A DNA stretch of 64,000 nucleotides from Phycisphaerales bacterium (GCA_028289195.1 JANQQR010000002.1:186001-250000), one strand, 5' to 3'; shown: positions 44,608 to 53,611, counted from the first letter of the stretch. Program-made: numbers and translations. The notes: generated by a model not told the origin, from the sequence alone.

Positions 44608-47019
44608 TCAGCCCCCCATCTTCACGACGCGTGCAGCGCACTTCTTGAAGTCCGGTTGCTTCGAGAACGGATCGTGCGCATCCAGCGTCACAAGGTTGAC
44701 CAGCTTCGACTCGTCGAAGAACGGAACGAAAATCGTCCCCATCGGAGGCATACCCCGCCCGCCGATCCACACCGGCAGTTCGAGGCGACCCCGGCGCGAC
44801 TCGATGGCAATCGTCTCGCCGTCATGGATGTCCAGCGCCTCGGCGTCCGCCCGGTGCATCTCGACGTACGCCGACGGCATCGCTCGGCTGAGTTGCGGGA
44901 TCCGTCGGGTCATGGTGCCGGTGTGCCAGTGCTCGAGCACCCGGCCCGTGCTGAGCCAGAACGGATAGTCGTCGTCGGGCACCTCGGGTGGCGGGGTGTA
45001 CTCGTGGAACCAGATCTGGGCGCGACCGTCGCCGGTCGTCGAGTGATAGAAATCAAAGTCCTCACCTTCCGGCACGAACGGGTCGTCGAATCCCGCGAAT
45101 CTGAAGCGCGTCTCTCGCCACACTCCCTCGGGCTGCTCCACGACCGGCCAGCGCATGCCTCTGGATCGCACGTATTCGTCGTACGGCGCAAGGTTCTTGT
45201 GTTTGAGACGCGTGAACGCCCGGTACTCTTCGAACAACGCGCGATCGACGTTCACGTCGTAATAGTGATCCCACTCCCAGATTGGGACCTCCTGACCGGC
45301 ATCGTCTTCGACGCGGAACAGGAACCGGCCGTTCGCATCGCGCATGCCCTCGTGACCGCGTTCCATCAGGCGGTGTGCGACCGCGATAGTCTGCCAGCAG
45401 TCGTCCCTCGCATCGCCGGGAGGATCGACCATCTTGAACCACTGCTGCGTCCGGCGCTCCGAATTCCCGAACACGCCGTTCTTCTCTACCCACATGGCAG
45501 AGGGCAGGATCAGATCGGCGAGCTGGGTCGTGGCCGTCGGGTACACCTCCGACACGATCAGGAACTTCTCCTCCAGACCCTTCTTGGCGTCGAAGAGCTT
45601 GGGGAGATTCGGGAGCGTCTGACCCGGATTGGTGACCTGCACCCAGATCGTGTCGATCTCTCCACCTGCCGAGGCCGGAGTACAGAATTGCTCCCACATG
45701 CTGACCGTGTGGAAACCGGGCTTCGGATTGATCCGCCCCTCGGGCAGACCCCAGATCTCTTCGCACTGGCGCCGATGCTCGGCGTTCGCGACAACCCGCC
45801 CACCGGGCAGCGCGTGCGCAAGGGTCCCAACCTCTCGGACCGTCCCGCACGCCGACGGCTGACCGGTCAGGCTCGTGGGGGCGTCGCCCGGACGCCCGAA
45901 ATGACCGCTCAACAGGTGGACACCGTGCACCAGCGTGTTGATCGCCGTGCCCATCGTGTGCTGGTTCATGCCCATGCACCACAGGCTGGTGATCCTGAGC
46001 GACCGGTCGGCGAACAGCGATGCCAGCCGGCGCACGCTGTCTGCGGGGATGCCCGCGAGTTCCGACACGTGCTCCGGTGTGTACTTCGCGATGCGGCTCT
46101 TGAATTCGTCGAAAGTGATCGGTTCCCCGAGCAAGGTCGGGTTCTCGGCCTGAGGGGCCCGGAAGCTGCAGTGTCGGCCGACGAAAGACTCGTCGTACTC
46201 GCCACGTTCGATGAGCTGCTGGCAGATCCCCAGCGCGATCGCGACATCGCCGTGGGGCTTCATCTCCAGGTACTCCTGGCAGTGCTCCGTGGTCCGGGTG
46301 CGGCGCGTGGAGATATCGATCAGCAGGACCTCCTCGCCCTGCGAGCGCCGGTCGATGACCCGGCTGAACAACACCGGGTGCATCTCGGCCGGGTTGTTGC
46401 CCCACATGATGAGCACATCGCACTCGTCGAGATCCTGATAGCAGCCCGCCGGCTCATCCACGCCGTACGTCGCGATGAACCCCGTGACGGCCGAGGCCAT
46501 GCACAGTCGCGCGTTGGGGTCGATGTGATTGTTCCCGAGGCCGCCCTTCATGAGTTTCTGGGCCGCGTACCCCTCGGGAATCGTCCACTGGCCGGACCCG
46601 TAGATCGCGAAACGCTCGGGGGCCATGCCCACTCGATCCGCGATCACGTCGATGGCCTGGTCCCAAGTGATCGGGACGAATCGGTCTCCGCTTCGGAGCA
46701 ACGGACGGGTCAGCCGGTCCTCGCCGTACAGGGCGAGCCCGACGTGATAGCCCTTCACGCAGAGCAGGCCCTTGTTGACATCGGCCGCCTGATCGCCGGC
46801 GATCGCCACCACGCGGCCGTTTTCCACACCGACCTGCACATGGCAGCCAGTCCCGCAGAAGCGGCACGGCGCCTTGGCCCATCGCACGCCCGATTGTTCG
46901 GCCGGGGCGTCGTCCAAGACCTGCAGCGCAAACGTGCGATCGCGCACAACCGCCGCGCTCGCGGCGGCCATGGCCGCGGACTTCATGAAGGTCCTGCGGT
47001 CGGCTTCCACTCTGGTCAT
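44608..47019 (-). CDS. napA: Periplasmic nitrate reductase catalytic subunit NapA
   Basis: An 803-aa molybdoenzyme of the DMSO-reductase family that reduces nitrate to nitrite in the periplasm. It has a Tat signal (DRRTFMKS), the [4Fe-4S] ligands Cys52, Cys55, Cys59 and Cys87 (CRFCGTGC...LLCVKG), and the Mo-ligand Cys173 in NARLCMAS. Bis-MGD binding segments include GNNPAEMHPV and NAEHRRQ. The length fits NapA. The start overlaps the napD stop (ATGA). The Cys ligand plus NapD/NapB neighbours distinguishes it from formate dehydrogenase. Confidence 0.97.
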   Translation of the reverse strand: MTRVEADRRTFMKSAAMAAASAAVVRDRTFALQVLDDAPAEQSGVRWAKAPCRFCGTGCHVQVGVENGRVVAIAGDQAADVNKGLLCVKGYHVGLALYGEDRLTRPLLRSGDRFVPITWDQAIDVIADRVGMAPERFAIYGSGQWTIPEGYAAQKLMKGGLGNNHIDPNARLCMASAVTGFIATYGVDEPAGCYQDLDECDVLIMWGNNPAEMHPVLFSRVIDRRSQGEEVLLIDISTRRTRTTEHCQEYLEMKPHGDVAIALGICQQLIERGEYDESFVGRHCSFRAPQAENPTLLGEPITFDEFKSRIAKYTPEHVSELAGIPADSVRRLASLFADRSLRITSLWCMGMNQHTMGTAINTLVHGVHLLSGHFGRPGDAPTSLTGQPSACGTVREVGTLAHALPGGRVVANAEHRRQCEEIWGLPEGRINPKPGFHTVSMWEQFCTPASAGGEIDTIWVQVTNPGQTLPNLPKLFDAKKGLEEKFLIVSEVYPTATTQLADLILPSAMWVEKNGVFGNSERRTQQWFKMVDPPGDARDDCWQTIAVAHRLMERGHEGMRDANGRFLFRVEDDAGQEVPIWEWDHYYDVNVDRALFEEYRAFTRLKHKNLAPYDEYVRSRGMRWPVVEQPEGVWRETRFRFAGFDDPFVPEGEDFDFYHSTTGDGRAQIWFHEYTPPPEVPDDDYPFWLSTGRVLEHWHTGTMTRRIPQLSRAMPSAYVEMHRADAEALDIHDGETIAIESRRGRLELPVWIGGRGMPPMGTIFVPFFDESKLVNLVTLDAHDPFSKQPDFKKCAARVVKMGG

Positions 47020-47309
47020 GGCGCTACACCTCCTGCACGATGTTCGGCGTGGAGCTCCGGGGATTCCTCGCGTGGAGGATCGTCAAAGTGCACGAACACA
47101 ACGTCGACGTGCGCGACGCCGGGGAGTGCGTTGATCCACTGCCAAGTCTCTCGGTCGGCCTCGGAGTCTGCGGAATCGACGACCGCCGCAAGGCGATTCG
47201 CGACGTGCCGACCGAGCTCGATTTCTGGTCTTGCCCCGAGCGACTCGCAGGCGGAGTCCGCGAGCGCTTGGTCATCCGTCAGCGTGATGACGAGGCTGCT
47301 GATGGGCAT
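47016..47309 (-). CDS. napD: NapD Tat-signal chaperone
   Basis: A 97-aa cytoplasmic protein that binds the NapA Tat signal peptide to prevent early export. It begins MPISSLVITL, has the NapD-like GVAHVDVVFVHFDD end and the right size. ATG 47309 is chosen; longer frames add an unconserved leader. It is first in the nap operon and overlaps napA. Confidence 0.92.
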   Translation of the reverse strand: MPISSLVITLTDDQALADSACESLGARPEIELGRHVANRLAAVVDSADSEADRETWQWINALPGVAHVDVVFVHFDDPPREESPELHAEHRAGGVAP

Positions 47310-47443
47310 GGGCCTCTCCAACGAGAGTATACAGAGCGCGCACAAGCGGCGGCTGCTACGGCGTCTTCGATCGGTGAGCCGGGCGGGCCGTTCGCGGCGC
47401 GAGTCGCTTGTGCTTCCGCAGGTTCAGTCGTACTCTTGCGCGT

Positions 47444-48154
47444 ATGAGAGGCTCCCCTGTGCGATCAGTGGAGAGTTCAACCGGTCCTCATGGTCTGGTT
47501 TGGTGGGGTCTCCTCATAGCCGGAGCTGCGCTCATCGGAATGACAGTCCGATTGGCGTTCGCGCCGTCGGCGTTCAATGCCGAATCCGGATCCGCCACGA
47601 TTGGTCGGGGCAGCAACATCGCACGGGTGTCGGACGCGTCGCCGGCCGAGTTCTTTCCGGTGGTCATCAATCGTCCCGAAGGCCCTCCCCGTCTTCGGCT
47701 CGATGCGCCCGACGCCCTCGGTCGGCCCGTCACCGTGGCCTGCTCGACCTGCCACACCATCCGCGAGCCGAATATCGAGAACCGCTCGACGATCGACCTC
47801 GATGAGTTCCACCAGGGCCTGTCTGTTCTGCACGGAGAACTGGCGTGCCTGGCGTGCCACAACCCGGGCGACTACGACACGCTCCGATTGGCCGACGGGC
47901 GTGCGATCGAGTTCAGCAACGTGATGACGCTGTGCGCGCAGTGCCACGGCCCCCAGTGGACGGACTACCAGCGCGGCGCGCACGGAGGCATGAGCGGTCA
48001 CTGGGATCTCACGCGGGGTGGGCGGGTCAGGAACAACTGCATCGACTGCCACGATCCACACGCGCCGGCGTTCCCGATGATGCAACCGACGTTCAAGCCG
48101 AGGGACCGTTTCCTCGCACCCGCCCACTCGCGGGAGGGGGGCGGCCATGGGTGA
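47444..48154 (+). CDS. Tetrahaem cytochrome c of the nap electron-input module
   Basis: A 236-aa protein with one N-terminal membrane helix (about 19-38) and four CxxCH motifs (100-104 CSTCH, 135-139 CLACH, 164-168 CAQCH, 199-203 CIDCH) in a compact pattern like NapC/NrfB-type electron carriers. It overlaps the start of the FeS protein gene by 8 bp and is divergent from napD. It probably sits at the periplasmic face and hands electrons to the Nap or Nrf enzymes. Confidence 0.85.
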   Translation: MRGSPVRSVESSTGPHGLVWWGLLIAGAALIGMTVRLAFAPSAFNAESGSATIGRGSNIARVSDASPAEFFPVVINRPEGPPRLRLDAPDALGRPVTVACSTCHTIREPNIENRSTIDLDEFHQGLSVLHGELACLACHNPGDYDTLRLADGRAIEFSNVMTLCAQCHGPQWTDYQRGAHGGMSGHWDLTRGGRVRNNCIDCHDPHAPAFPMMQPTFKPRDRFLAPAHSREGGGHG

Positions 48155-49082
48155 GCGGAAGAGCATCTCCCTGCCGGTTCTCGGGCAGGTCTCACGAAGA
48201 ACGGCGATGAAGGGGGTGGGCGCCACCCTGGGCGCCGGCGCGTTCGCGGCCGCCATATCGCCGCTTCGCCGGATCGATGAGAAGGTGACCGCCGAGGAGT
48301 TCATGCAGCGGCACTACAAGGAGCTGTCCGACAGCGACAAGCGCGACGTCTTCACCCGACTCGAGGCCCAGGCGCAAGACGAGTACGGCGCGGACGTCAG
48401 CATCTCAGACCCTCGCCCGATCCCGGGAACCCTCTTCGTGTACGCGATCAACCTCAGCCTCTGCAACGGCAACGGCAAGTGCGTGGAGGCGTGCCACCGC
48501 GAGAACAACCACGATCGCGCGACCAATCAGTCCTATATCCGCGTGCTCGAGATGCCCATAGGCACCATGGACATGGAGCAGGGCAACACCACCTACGACC
48601 ACCCCGTCCCCGCCGAGGGGAAGTTCTACATGCCGGTCCAGTGCCAGCAGTGCCAGGAGCCGCCATGCGTCGATGTGTGCCCCGTCGAGGCGACGTGGCA
48701 GGAGGACGACGGCATCGTCGTCGTCGACTACAACTGGTGCATCGGCTGCCGCTACTGCGAAGCCGCCTGCCCGTACCACGCCCGGCGGTTCAACTGGAAG
48801 AAGCCCGAGATCCCGGCCGACGAGGTCAACCCGGATCAGGGTTTCCTCTCCAACCGCATCCGGCCCGAGGGAGTGGTGGAGAAGTGCCACTTCTGCCTGC
48901 ACCGGACCAGGAACGGCCGGCTCCCGGCCTGCCTCGAGGCCTGCCCGACCGGTGCTCGAGTCTTCGGGAACATCCTCGATCCCGACTCAGACGTGCGCTG
49001 GATCATGGAGAACAAGCGCGTGTATGTCCTGAAAGAAGAACTCGGGACCGCCCCCAGTTTCTTCTATTTCTTCGATAGCTAG
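48147..49082 (+). CDS. Tat-exported 4Fe-4S ferredoxin subunit (DmsB/NrfC-like)
   Basis: A 311-aa protein with twin-arginine signal SRRTAMKG (Arg17-Arg18) and four ferredoxin clusters: CNGNGKCVEACH, CQQCQEPPCVDVCP, CIGCRYCEAACP and CHFCLHRTRNGRLPACLEACP. It belongs to the dicluster family that pairs with NrfD/PsrC membrane subunits. It is probably periplasmic and passes electrons from the NrfD-type protein to the tetrahaem cytochrome. Confidence 0.93.
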   Translation: MGERKSISLPVLGQVSRRTAMKGVGATLGAGAFAAAISPLRRIDEKVTAEEFMQRHYKELSDSDKRDVFTRLEAQAQDEYGADVSISDPRPIPGTLFVYAINLSLCNGNGKCVEACHRENNHDRATNQSYIRVLEMPIGTMDMEQGNTTYDHPVPAEGKFYMPVQCQQCQEPPCVDVCPVEATWQEDDGIVVVDYNWCIGCRYCEAACPYHARRFNWKKPEIPADEVNPDQGFLSNRIRPEGVVEKCHFCLHRTRNGRLPACLEACPTGARVFGNILDPDSDVRWIMENKRVYVLKEELGTAPSFFYFFDS

Positions 49083-49106
49083 GCGTCACCAGCGATTGAG
49101 AAGCCG

Positions 49107-50366
49107 ATGAGTCAGGCGAGCACACACGAGCACCGGCCTCAGCATTGGATGAGCTATCCGCGATTCCTCTCGCGGTCGCTCGGCCTCGCCACCGATGGGA
49201 GCTTCGGCTTCTACGCGTGGATGACCTGCCTGACCGCGGTCTTTCTCGTCGGCGCCAACGCATGGGCGAATCAGGTCGTCCAAGGCATGGTCGTGACGAA
49301 CATGACGGACCACGTCTCCTGGGGACTCTACATCGCGAACTTCACGTTCATGGTCGGCGTGGCAGCCGGCGGCGTGATGATGGTGATCCCTGCGTACCTG
49401 TATCACGACAAGCAGATGCACGATGTCGTCATCCTCGGCGAACTGCTGGCGGTCGCCGCGATCGTGATGTGCCTGATGTTCGTGACCGCCGATCTCGGGC
49501 GTCCGGATCGGTTCTGGCACCTCATCCCGGGAATCGGCCGCTTCAACTTCCCGATCTCCATGCTGACGTGGGACGTGATCGTCCTGAACGGGTATCTCCT
49601 CCTGAATCTCCATATCTGCGGATACCTGCTGTACACCCGGTTCCTCGGGCTCACGCCCAATCCCCGGTGGTACGTGCCGTTCGTCTTCGTCTCGATCGTC
49701 TGGGCGATCTCCATCCACACCGTCACGGCGTTCCTCTACGCCGGTCTCGGCGGTCGCCCGTTCTGGAACACCGCGCTCCTCGCCCCCAGGTTTCTCGCCT
49801 CCGCGTTCGTGTCCGGCCCGGCGTTCATAATCCTGTCGATGTTCGCGCTGCGCAAACTTGCGCGGGTGCCGCTGCCGGACGGGCCGGTGCACACCCTCGT
49901 GAAGATCATCCGCATAACGATCCTCATAAACCTGTTCATGCTCGCCAGCGAGCTGTTCACGGAGTTCTACTCCGGCGGCGCGCACACGAGTTCCGCCAGG
50001 TACCTGTACTTCGGCCTCCACGGCTTCAACGGGCTGGTTCCCTGGGCTTGGTCCGCGATCGTCCTGAACGTCATCGCGGCTGCGCTGTTCCTCACCCCAG
50101 CAGCGATGACGCGCATGTCCGTGGTGACCATCGCGTGCGCGCTGGCGTTCATCGGTGTCTGGATCGAGAAGGGCATGGGGCTGATCATCCCCGGTTTCAT
50201 CCCCAGCACGCTCCACGAGATCGTCGAATACACCCCCAGCCTCGTCGAGTGGAAGGTCACAGCCGGCATCTGGGCGTTCGGCCTGATGATCTACACCATC
50301 GCGCTCAAGATCACCATCCCGATTTTCTCGGGGCGTGTCCGCGATCTCGCCCGAGATCCGGAGTGA
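49107..50366 (+). CDS. NrfD/PsrC-like quinol-oxidising membrane subunit
   Basis: A 419-aa integral membrane protein with about ten helices and the NrfD family pattern: GLYIANFTFMVGVAAGGVMMVIPAYLY with the quinol-site region near its first helices, and LMFVTADLGRPDRFWHLIPG. It follows the FeS gene by 24 bp. Together with the tetrahaem cytochrome it forms a NapC-like quinol dehydrogenase that may replace NapC. A strong bidirectional hairpin lies just after the stop codon. Confidence 0.93.
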   Translation: MSQASTHEHRPQHWMSYPRFLSRSLGLATDGSFGFYAWMTCLTAVFLVGANAWANQVVQGMVVTNMTDHVSWGLYIANFTFMVGVAAGGVMMVIPAYLYHDKQMHDVVILGELLAVAAIVMCLMFVTADLGRPDRFWHLIPGIGRFNFPISMLTWDVIVLNGYLLLNLHICGYLLYTRFLGLTPNPRWYVPFVFVSIVWAISIHTVTAFLYAGLGGRPFWNTALLAPRFLASAFVSGPAFIILSMFALRKLARVPLPDGPVHTLVKIIRITILINLFMLASELFTEFYSGGAHTSSARYLYFGLHGFNGLVPWAWSAIVLNVIAAALFLTPAAMTRMSVVTIACALAFIGVWIEKGMGLIIPGFIPSTLHEIVEYTPSLVEWKVTAGIWAFGLMIYTIALKITIPIFSGRVRDLARDPE

Positions 50367-50410
50367 CGTCGCGGCAGAGCCCAAAATGCTCCCAGCCCCG
50401 TCGGCGCACA

Positions 50411-50442
50411 AGAAAGGCCAGCCATACGTGGCTGGCCTTTCT
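50411..50442. terminator. Perfect 14-bp hairpin terminator after the NrfD gene
   Basis: AGAAAGGCCAGCCA, loop TACG, then the exact reverse complement, followed by CGCTTTT. The hairpin ends 76 bp after the plus-strand NrfD stop and also lies downstream of the minus-strand PEP-CTERM gene, so it can stop both. The same hairpin class recurs beside the other tRNA remnants. Confidence 0.8.
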
Positions 50443-50450
50443 CGCTTTTC

Positions 50451-50481
50451 GCAATGGCGGGGCGCGGGATTCGTATCGTCC
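50451..50481 (-). repeat. tRNA 3'-end remnant B
   Basis: The minus strand reads GATACGAATCCCGCGCCCCG, then CCATTGC: the T-loop and acceptor 3' strand of the same tRNA-like sequence as copies A, C and D. It lies immediately left of the PEP-CTERM cluster and right of the terminator hairpin. Confidence 0.5.
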
Positions 50482-50589
50482 CAAGTGCTGAGATCAGTCG
50501 AGTACCACAATCGGCCGCTCGAAGATCAAGCGCCGAGCCGGGACACTCGGCCGGGCAACCAAACCCGTCTTCGGCGGGTGAACGAGCCG

Positions 50590-51252
50590 TCAGGCGCGCC
50601 GACGACGCGCGAGACCGAAGCCGGCGAGGCCCGCCAGGCCAAGAGTTCCGGGGCTGGGAACGAGCGCCACGATGCTCCCGCTCGAGAAAGAGTCGCCGGA
50701 CGAGGCGCCCGCGAAGTCGAGCGAACCAAGGCTGGAGGACGGCAGGCCGAGAGCGTTCCCGTAGTCCTGGATCAGGACCTCCCACGTCTCGCCCGGCTCG
50801 AAGACGCCATCCGGCGTCATCGTCTCGGCGATCAGCGTCCGGTTCACACCCAGCGTGTCGATCCGGAACGCCTGGGTCGCGATGCCCGGAGCCGCGAAGC
50901 TCGTGGCGAGACCGTCCGGATTGCTGATCATGGTCTCGGGATCCGCGACGTAGAACAGGTCCGTCCAGCTGCGGCCGCTCAGGTTCGTGATGATCAGCAC
51001 CGAATTGGGGATACTCGGGCTGTCGGAGGGGGGGCATGCCGGGATCGACGTGGGCGTGGACGACGCGGAGATCAGTTCATCGAGCGGGAAGAACGGGCTG
51101 GTGCCCAGTTCCTCGACGATCTCCTGCGTCCCGTGGTCGTCGCACACCCCAACGAGGTCTTGGTACACGCCCTGCACGGGGAATGCGTGCGCCCCGGCTG
51201 CGAGCGCCATGACGCTGCCCGCGGCAGCGCCGATCGTGGTCATTGAATTCAT
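50590..51252 (-). CDS. PEP-CTERM-like secreted protein, copy 1
   Basis: A 220-aa protein with signal peptide (about 1-24, AGAHAFP), a beta-rich middle (DLVGVCDDHGTQEIVEELGT, SWTDLFYVADPETMIS, FRIDTLGVNRTLIAETMTPD), and a C-terminal sorting-like end: Pro-containing motif VPSPGTLGLAGL, hydrophobic helix and RRRR. An ideal GGAGG is 6 bp before ATG 51252. It is about 80 percent alike in sequence pattern to the gene at 52244-52903. Probably surface-attached; function unknown. Confidence 0.85.
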   Translation of the reverse strand: MNSMTTIGAAAGSVMALAAGAHAFPVQGVYQDLVGVCDDHGTQEIVEELGTSPFFPLDELISASSTPTSIPACPPSDSPSIPNSVLIITNLSGRSWTDLFYVADPETMISNPDGLATSFAAPGIATQAFRIDTLGVNRTLIAETMTPDGVFEPGETWEVLIQDYGNALGLPSSSLGSLDFAGASSGDSFSSGSIVALVPSPGTLGLAGLAGFGLARRRRA

Positions 51253-51397
51253 GATGATCCTCCAAGACTCCAGCGAGCAAGAGCGCCGGCGACGGGACAC
51301 GCTGGAAAGAGACCCGAGCCGAGGAATCCCGCCGGAAGCGCGGCATCGCATCCGACGAGCGAAAGGGATCGAAGCGCACAGGGAACGAGGACTCCCG

Positions 51398-52117
51398 CTA
51401 GCGCCGGCGCCGCGCCAGCGTCAGCCCGGCGAGCGCGGCGAGTGCGACGCCACCGGGGGCGGGAACGGCGTCACCGGCGATGCGGAAGATCAGGAACTCG
51501 TCGTGGTTCGCGCCGCCGTACGGCGCCGGGTACGCCCCGCCGGTCACTCCGGCGTCGTGCCAGATCCAGGTGGCGTCGGAAGGGATCCCCGCGATGTTGT
51601 TGGGCCACGGTCCCGGGTGCGTCGCGTTGGTCCAGTTGGTCAGGAAGCTTGTCGGCTGCCAGAGCCCGTTGATCTCGGCGTAGGTGATGGCCTGGTCGAC
51701 CTCGCTCTGTGTCGGCTGAACGCCCCCCGGCCAGACGGCGGGCCAGCTCCCGTTGATGCTCTGGAGGTACGCGCCGGCCGGGAAGACCTCCCACGCGGCA
51801 TCGCCGGTCTTGATGGTCGTGCCCTGCGTCGTGTTCTGGAAGACACCGATGAAGCCCTGCGCAACGCTGTGGTCGGACGCCGTGGAGACGTACAGGTAGT
51901 CGGTCGGCGCCACGCCGATGGCGTTGTATGTCTCAACGGTCGGCCAGGCGGTGTCACCCCCAGCGAATGTGTTGGTGACGAGATTTGTGCCGAAGTAGAC
52001 GTCGTACTGGTTGTCGACAGTGATGGTCATCGTCCAGTCGTCGGCTGCTGCGGGCGCGGTGACGCCGAGCAGTGCTGCCAAGCCGGCTGGGATGAGTGTG
52101 GGACGTGAATGCCGCAT
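51398..52117 (-). CDS. PEP-CTERM-like secreted protein, distinct family
   Basis: A 239-aa protein with signal peptide (about 1-25), a domain rich in aromatic residues (YDVYFGTNLVTNTF, LYVSTASDHSVAQGF, WPNNIAGIPSDATWIWHDAG) and a C-terminal PAPGGVALAALAGLTLARRRR end. ATG 52117 has GGAGGAACG upstream. It lies between two paralogous PEP-CTERM genes but is not itself their paralogue. Function unknown. Confidence 0.82.
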   Translation of the reverse strand: MRHSRPTLIPAGLAALLGVTAPAAADDWTMTITVDNQYDVYFGTNLVTNTFAGGDTAWPTVETYNAIGVAPTDYLYVSTASDHSVAQGFIGVFQNTTQGTTIKTGDAAWEVFPAGAYLQSINGSWPAVWPGGVQPTQSEVDQAITYAEINGLWQPTSFLTNWTNATHPGPWPNNIAGIPSDATWIWHDAGVTGGAYPAPYGGANHDEFLIFRIAGDAVPAPGGVALAALAGLTLARRRR

Positions 52118-52243
52118 TGGTCGTTCCTCCAAGGTGACGGATACGGGTGAAACCCCGCCCGGCGCTGTCGCGCCAGGTCGGAGTTCCTCTCGCTCTTGGA
52201 CCGTGATCTGATTGGGTGGCGAGAGGGAGCGCGTGTGTGTCGG

Positions 52244-52903
52244 TCAGCGCCGCCGACGCAGGATCACGAGGCCGGCGAGGCCCGCCAGCGAGATCGAGCC
52301 CGGGCTCGGAACGAGAGCCACGATGCTGCCGCTCGAGATCTGGACGCCGCCCGAGGCGCCCGCGAAGTCGAGCGAATCCAGGGCCGACGGCGGCAGGCCG
52401 AAGCCGTTGCTGTAGTCCTGGATCAGGACCTCCCAAGTCTCGCCGGGCTCGAAGACGCCGTCCGGCGTCATCGTTTCGGCGATCAGCGTGCGGTTCACAC
52501 CCAGCGTGTCGATCCGGAACGCCTGGGTCTCGATGCCCGGCGCTGCGAAGCTCATTGCGCGACCGTCCGGATTGCTGATCATGGTTTCGGGATCCGCGAC
52601 GTAGAACAGGTCCGTCCACGACCGGCCGCTCAGGTTCGTGATGACAAGGACCGCGTTGGGCGTCATCGGGTCGTCGCTTGGGGGGCACGCCGGGATCGAC
52701 GTGGGCGTGGCAAAAGCGGAGATCAGCTCATCGAGCGGGAAGAGCGGGCCGGTGCCCAGCTCCTCGACGATCTCCTGCGTCCCGTGGTCGTCGCAGAAGC
52801 CCACAATGTCTTCGTACACGCCCTGCACGGGGAATGCGTGTGCCCCGGCTGCGAGCGCCAGGACGCTGCCCGACGCGATACCGATCGAGGTCGTTGAATT
52901 CAT
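52244..52903 (-). CDS. PEP-CTERM-like secreted protein, copy 2
   Basis: A 219-aa paralogue of the product of 50590-51252 with the same signal, the same CDDHGTQEIVEELGT and SWTDLFYVADPETMIS segments and the same C-terminal end (VPSPGSISLAGLAGLVILRRRR). The two flank an unrelated PEP-CTERM gene, so the pair probably arose by duplication. Three hairpin-forming repeats lie just upstream of its start. Confidence 0.85.
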   Translation of the reverse strand: MNSTTSIGIASGSVLALAAGAHAFPVQGVYEDIVGFCDDHGTQEIVEELGTGPLFPLDELISAFATPTSIPACPPSDDPMTPNAVLVITNLSGRSWTDLFYVADPETMISNPDGRAMSFAAPGIETQAFRIDTLGVNRTLIAETMTPDGVFEPGETWEVLIQDYSNGFGLPPSALDSLDFAGASGGVQISSGSIVALVPSPGSISLAGLAGLVILRRRR

Positions 52904-52975
52904 GGCTTTCCTCCAATGTCCAGCGAGCGAAACGAACGGCCGAGCGTGTCCGCTGGACTCGGGAACGCAGGCCTG

Positions 52976-53159
52976 AAGCCCGACGAGCGCTGGGAGTCGC
53001 CCGGCGAGCGAGAAGAGAAGAGACAAGAGAGAGGTCTTGATGCGTGCAAACCCGGCGGGCGCGGGGGGGCGCCCGGCGAGCGAGAGGTAGAAACACGTCA
53101 CGAAGGCTGTTTAAGCCCGACGGGCGCATGTCTGCGCCCGACGAGCGAGAGGAAGAAAC
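52976..53159. repeat. Three tandem imperfect hairpin repeats upstream of a PEP-CTERM gene
   Basis: Copies of about 45 bp at 52976-53020, 53048-53094 and 53113-53159 share AAGCCCGACG-GGGCGC...GCGCCCGACGAGCGAGAGG. Each can fold as a GC-rich hairpin, for example GGGCGCA-TGTC-TGCGCCC in the third. Spacing is 72 and 65 bp. They lie in the leader of the minus-strand PEP-CTERM gene starting at 52903 and may act in termination, attenuation or RNA stability. Confidence 0.65.
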
Positions 53160-53161
53160 CG

Positions 53162-53611
53162 TCAGCCCGTTGACCGACACCACCCGGGGTGGGTGATCGA
53201 GGTCGGGGCCGCGTCCGCGTCGGCTTGATGTTGCACAGGGAAAGCCGACGCGCAGGTGAGAAGTCCGGTGAGTGCGGAATTCCATGAACGGAACGCCGCA
53301 ACGTCGTCAAAGAGATGCACGCCCGCGGCGACGGCGCGGCGTTCGTCGGCTCCGAGACCGAGCGGAGTCACGCACGCGACGCGATCGGTCGAATCGAGCC
53401 GAACCAGCGTCGTCGCAATCTCGACCGCCTCGGAACCGCCCGCCAGGACGACCCGGCCCACTCCGAGCGCCGCCGCGATACGCGCCGAAGCGGCCGCGTC
53501 TACGCGCTCCGCCGTCGGCCAGCCGGACGCGCCGGCCAGTTCGCGGATCGGCTCGGGGCAGGCGTCGGGGCTGAGGACGAGCCAGGTCGTGCTGTTCTTG
53601 CGGTCATGCAT
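53162..53611 (-). CDS. Hypothetical protein with receiver-like fold pattern
   Basis: A 149-aa protein. The alternation of strands and helices (WLVLSPDACPEPIRELAGA, VGRVVLAGGSEAVEIATTLVRL, RVACVTPLGLGADERRAVAAG) resembles a response-regulator receiver that has lost its phospho-acceptor Asp and switch residues. It is transcribed in the same direction as the sigma-54 activator, 286 bp downstream of it. The resemblance is only visual; it could be an unrelated small Rossmann-like protein or a spurious frame. Confidence 0.5.
   Translation of the reverse strand: MHDRKNSTTWLVLSPDACPEPIRELAGASGWPTAERVDAAASARIAAALGVGRVVLAGGSEAVEIATTLVRLDSTDRVACVTPLGLGADERRAVAAGVHLFDDVAAFRSWNSALTGLLTCASAFPVQHQADADAAPTSITHPGWCRSTG

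Noticed and set aside
44608..47019. Formate dehydrogenase alternative for the molybdoenzyme
   Set aside because: NapD, NapB-like and NapF neighbours and the NapA-type Cys ligand context fit nitrate reductase better.
47326..47331. TATACT as the napD -10 box
   Set aside because: No -35-like hexamer at a suitable distance and the leader would be very short; too weak to list.
44500..47805. 1101-codon plus-strand frame
   Set aside because: Antisense of napA, napB and napD, which carry all expected motifs.
52976..53159. Possible CRISPR array at the PEP-CTERM leader
   Set aside because: Only three imperfect copies, hairpin-forming and unequal in spacing, with no cas genes.
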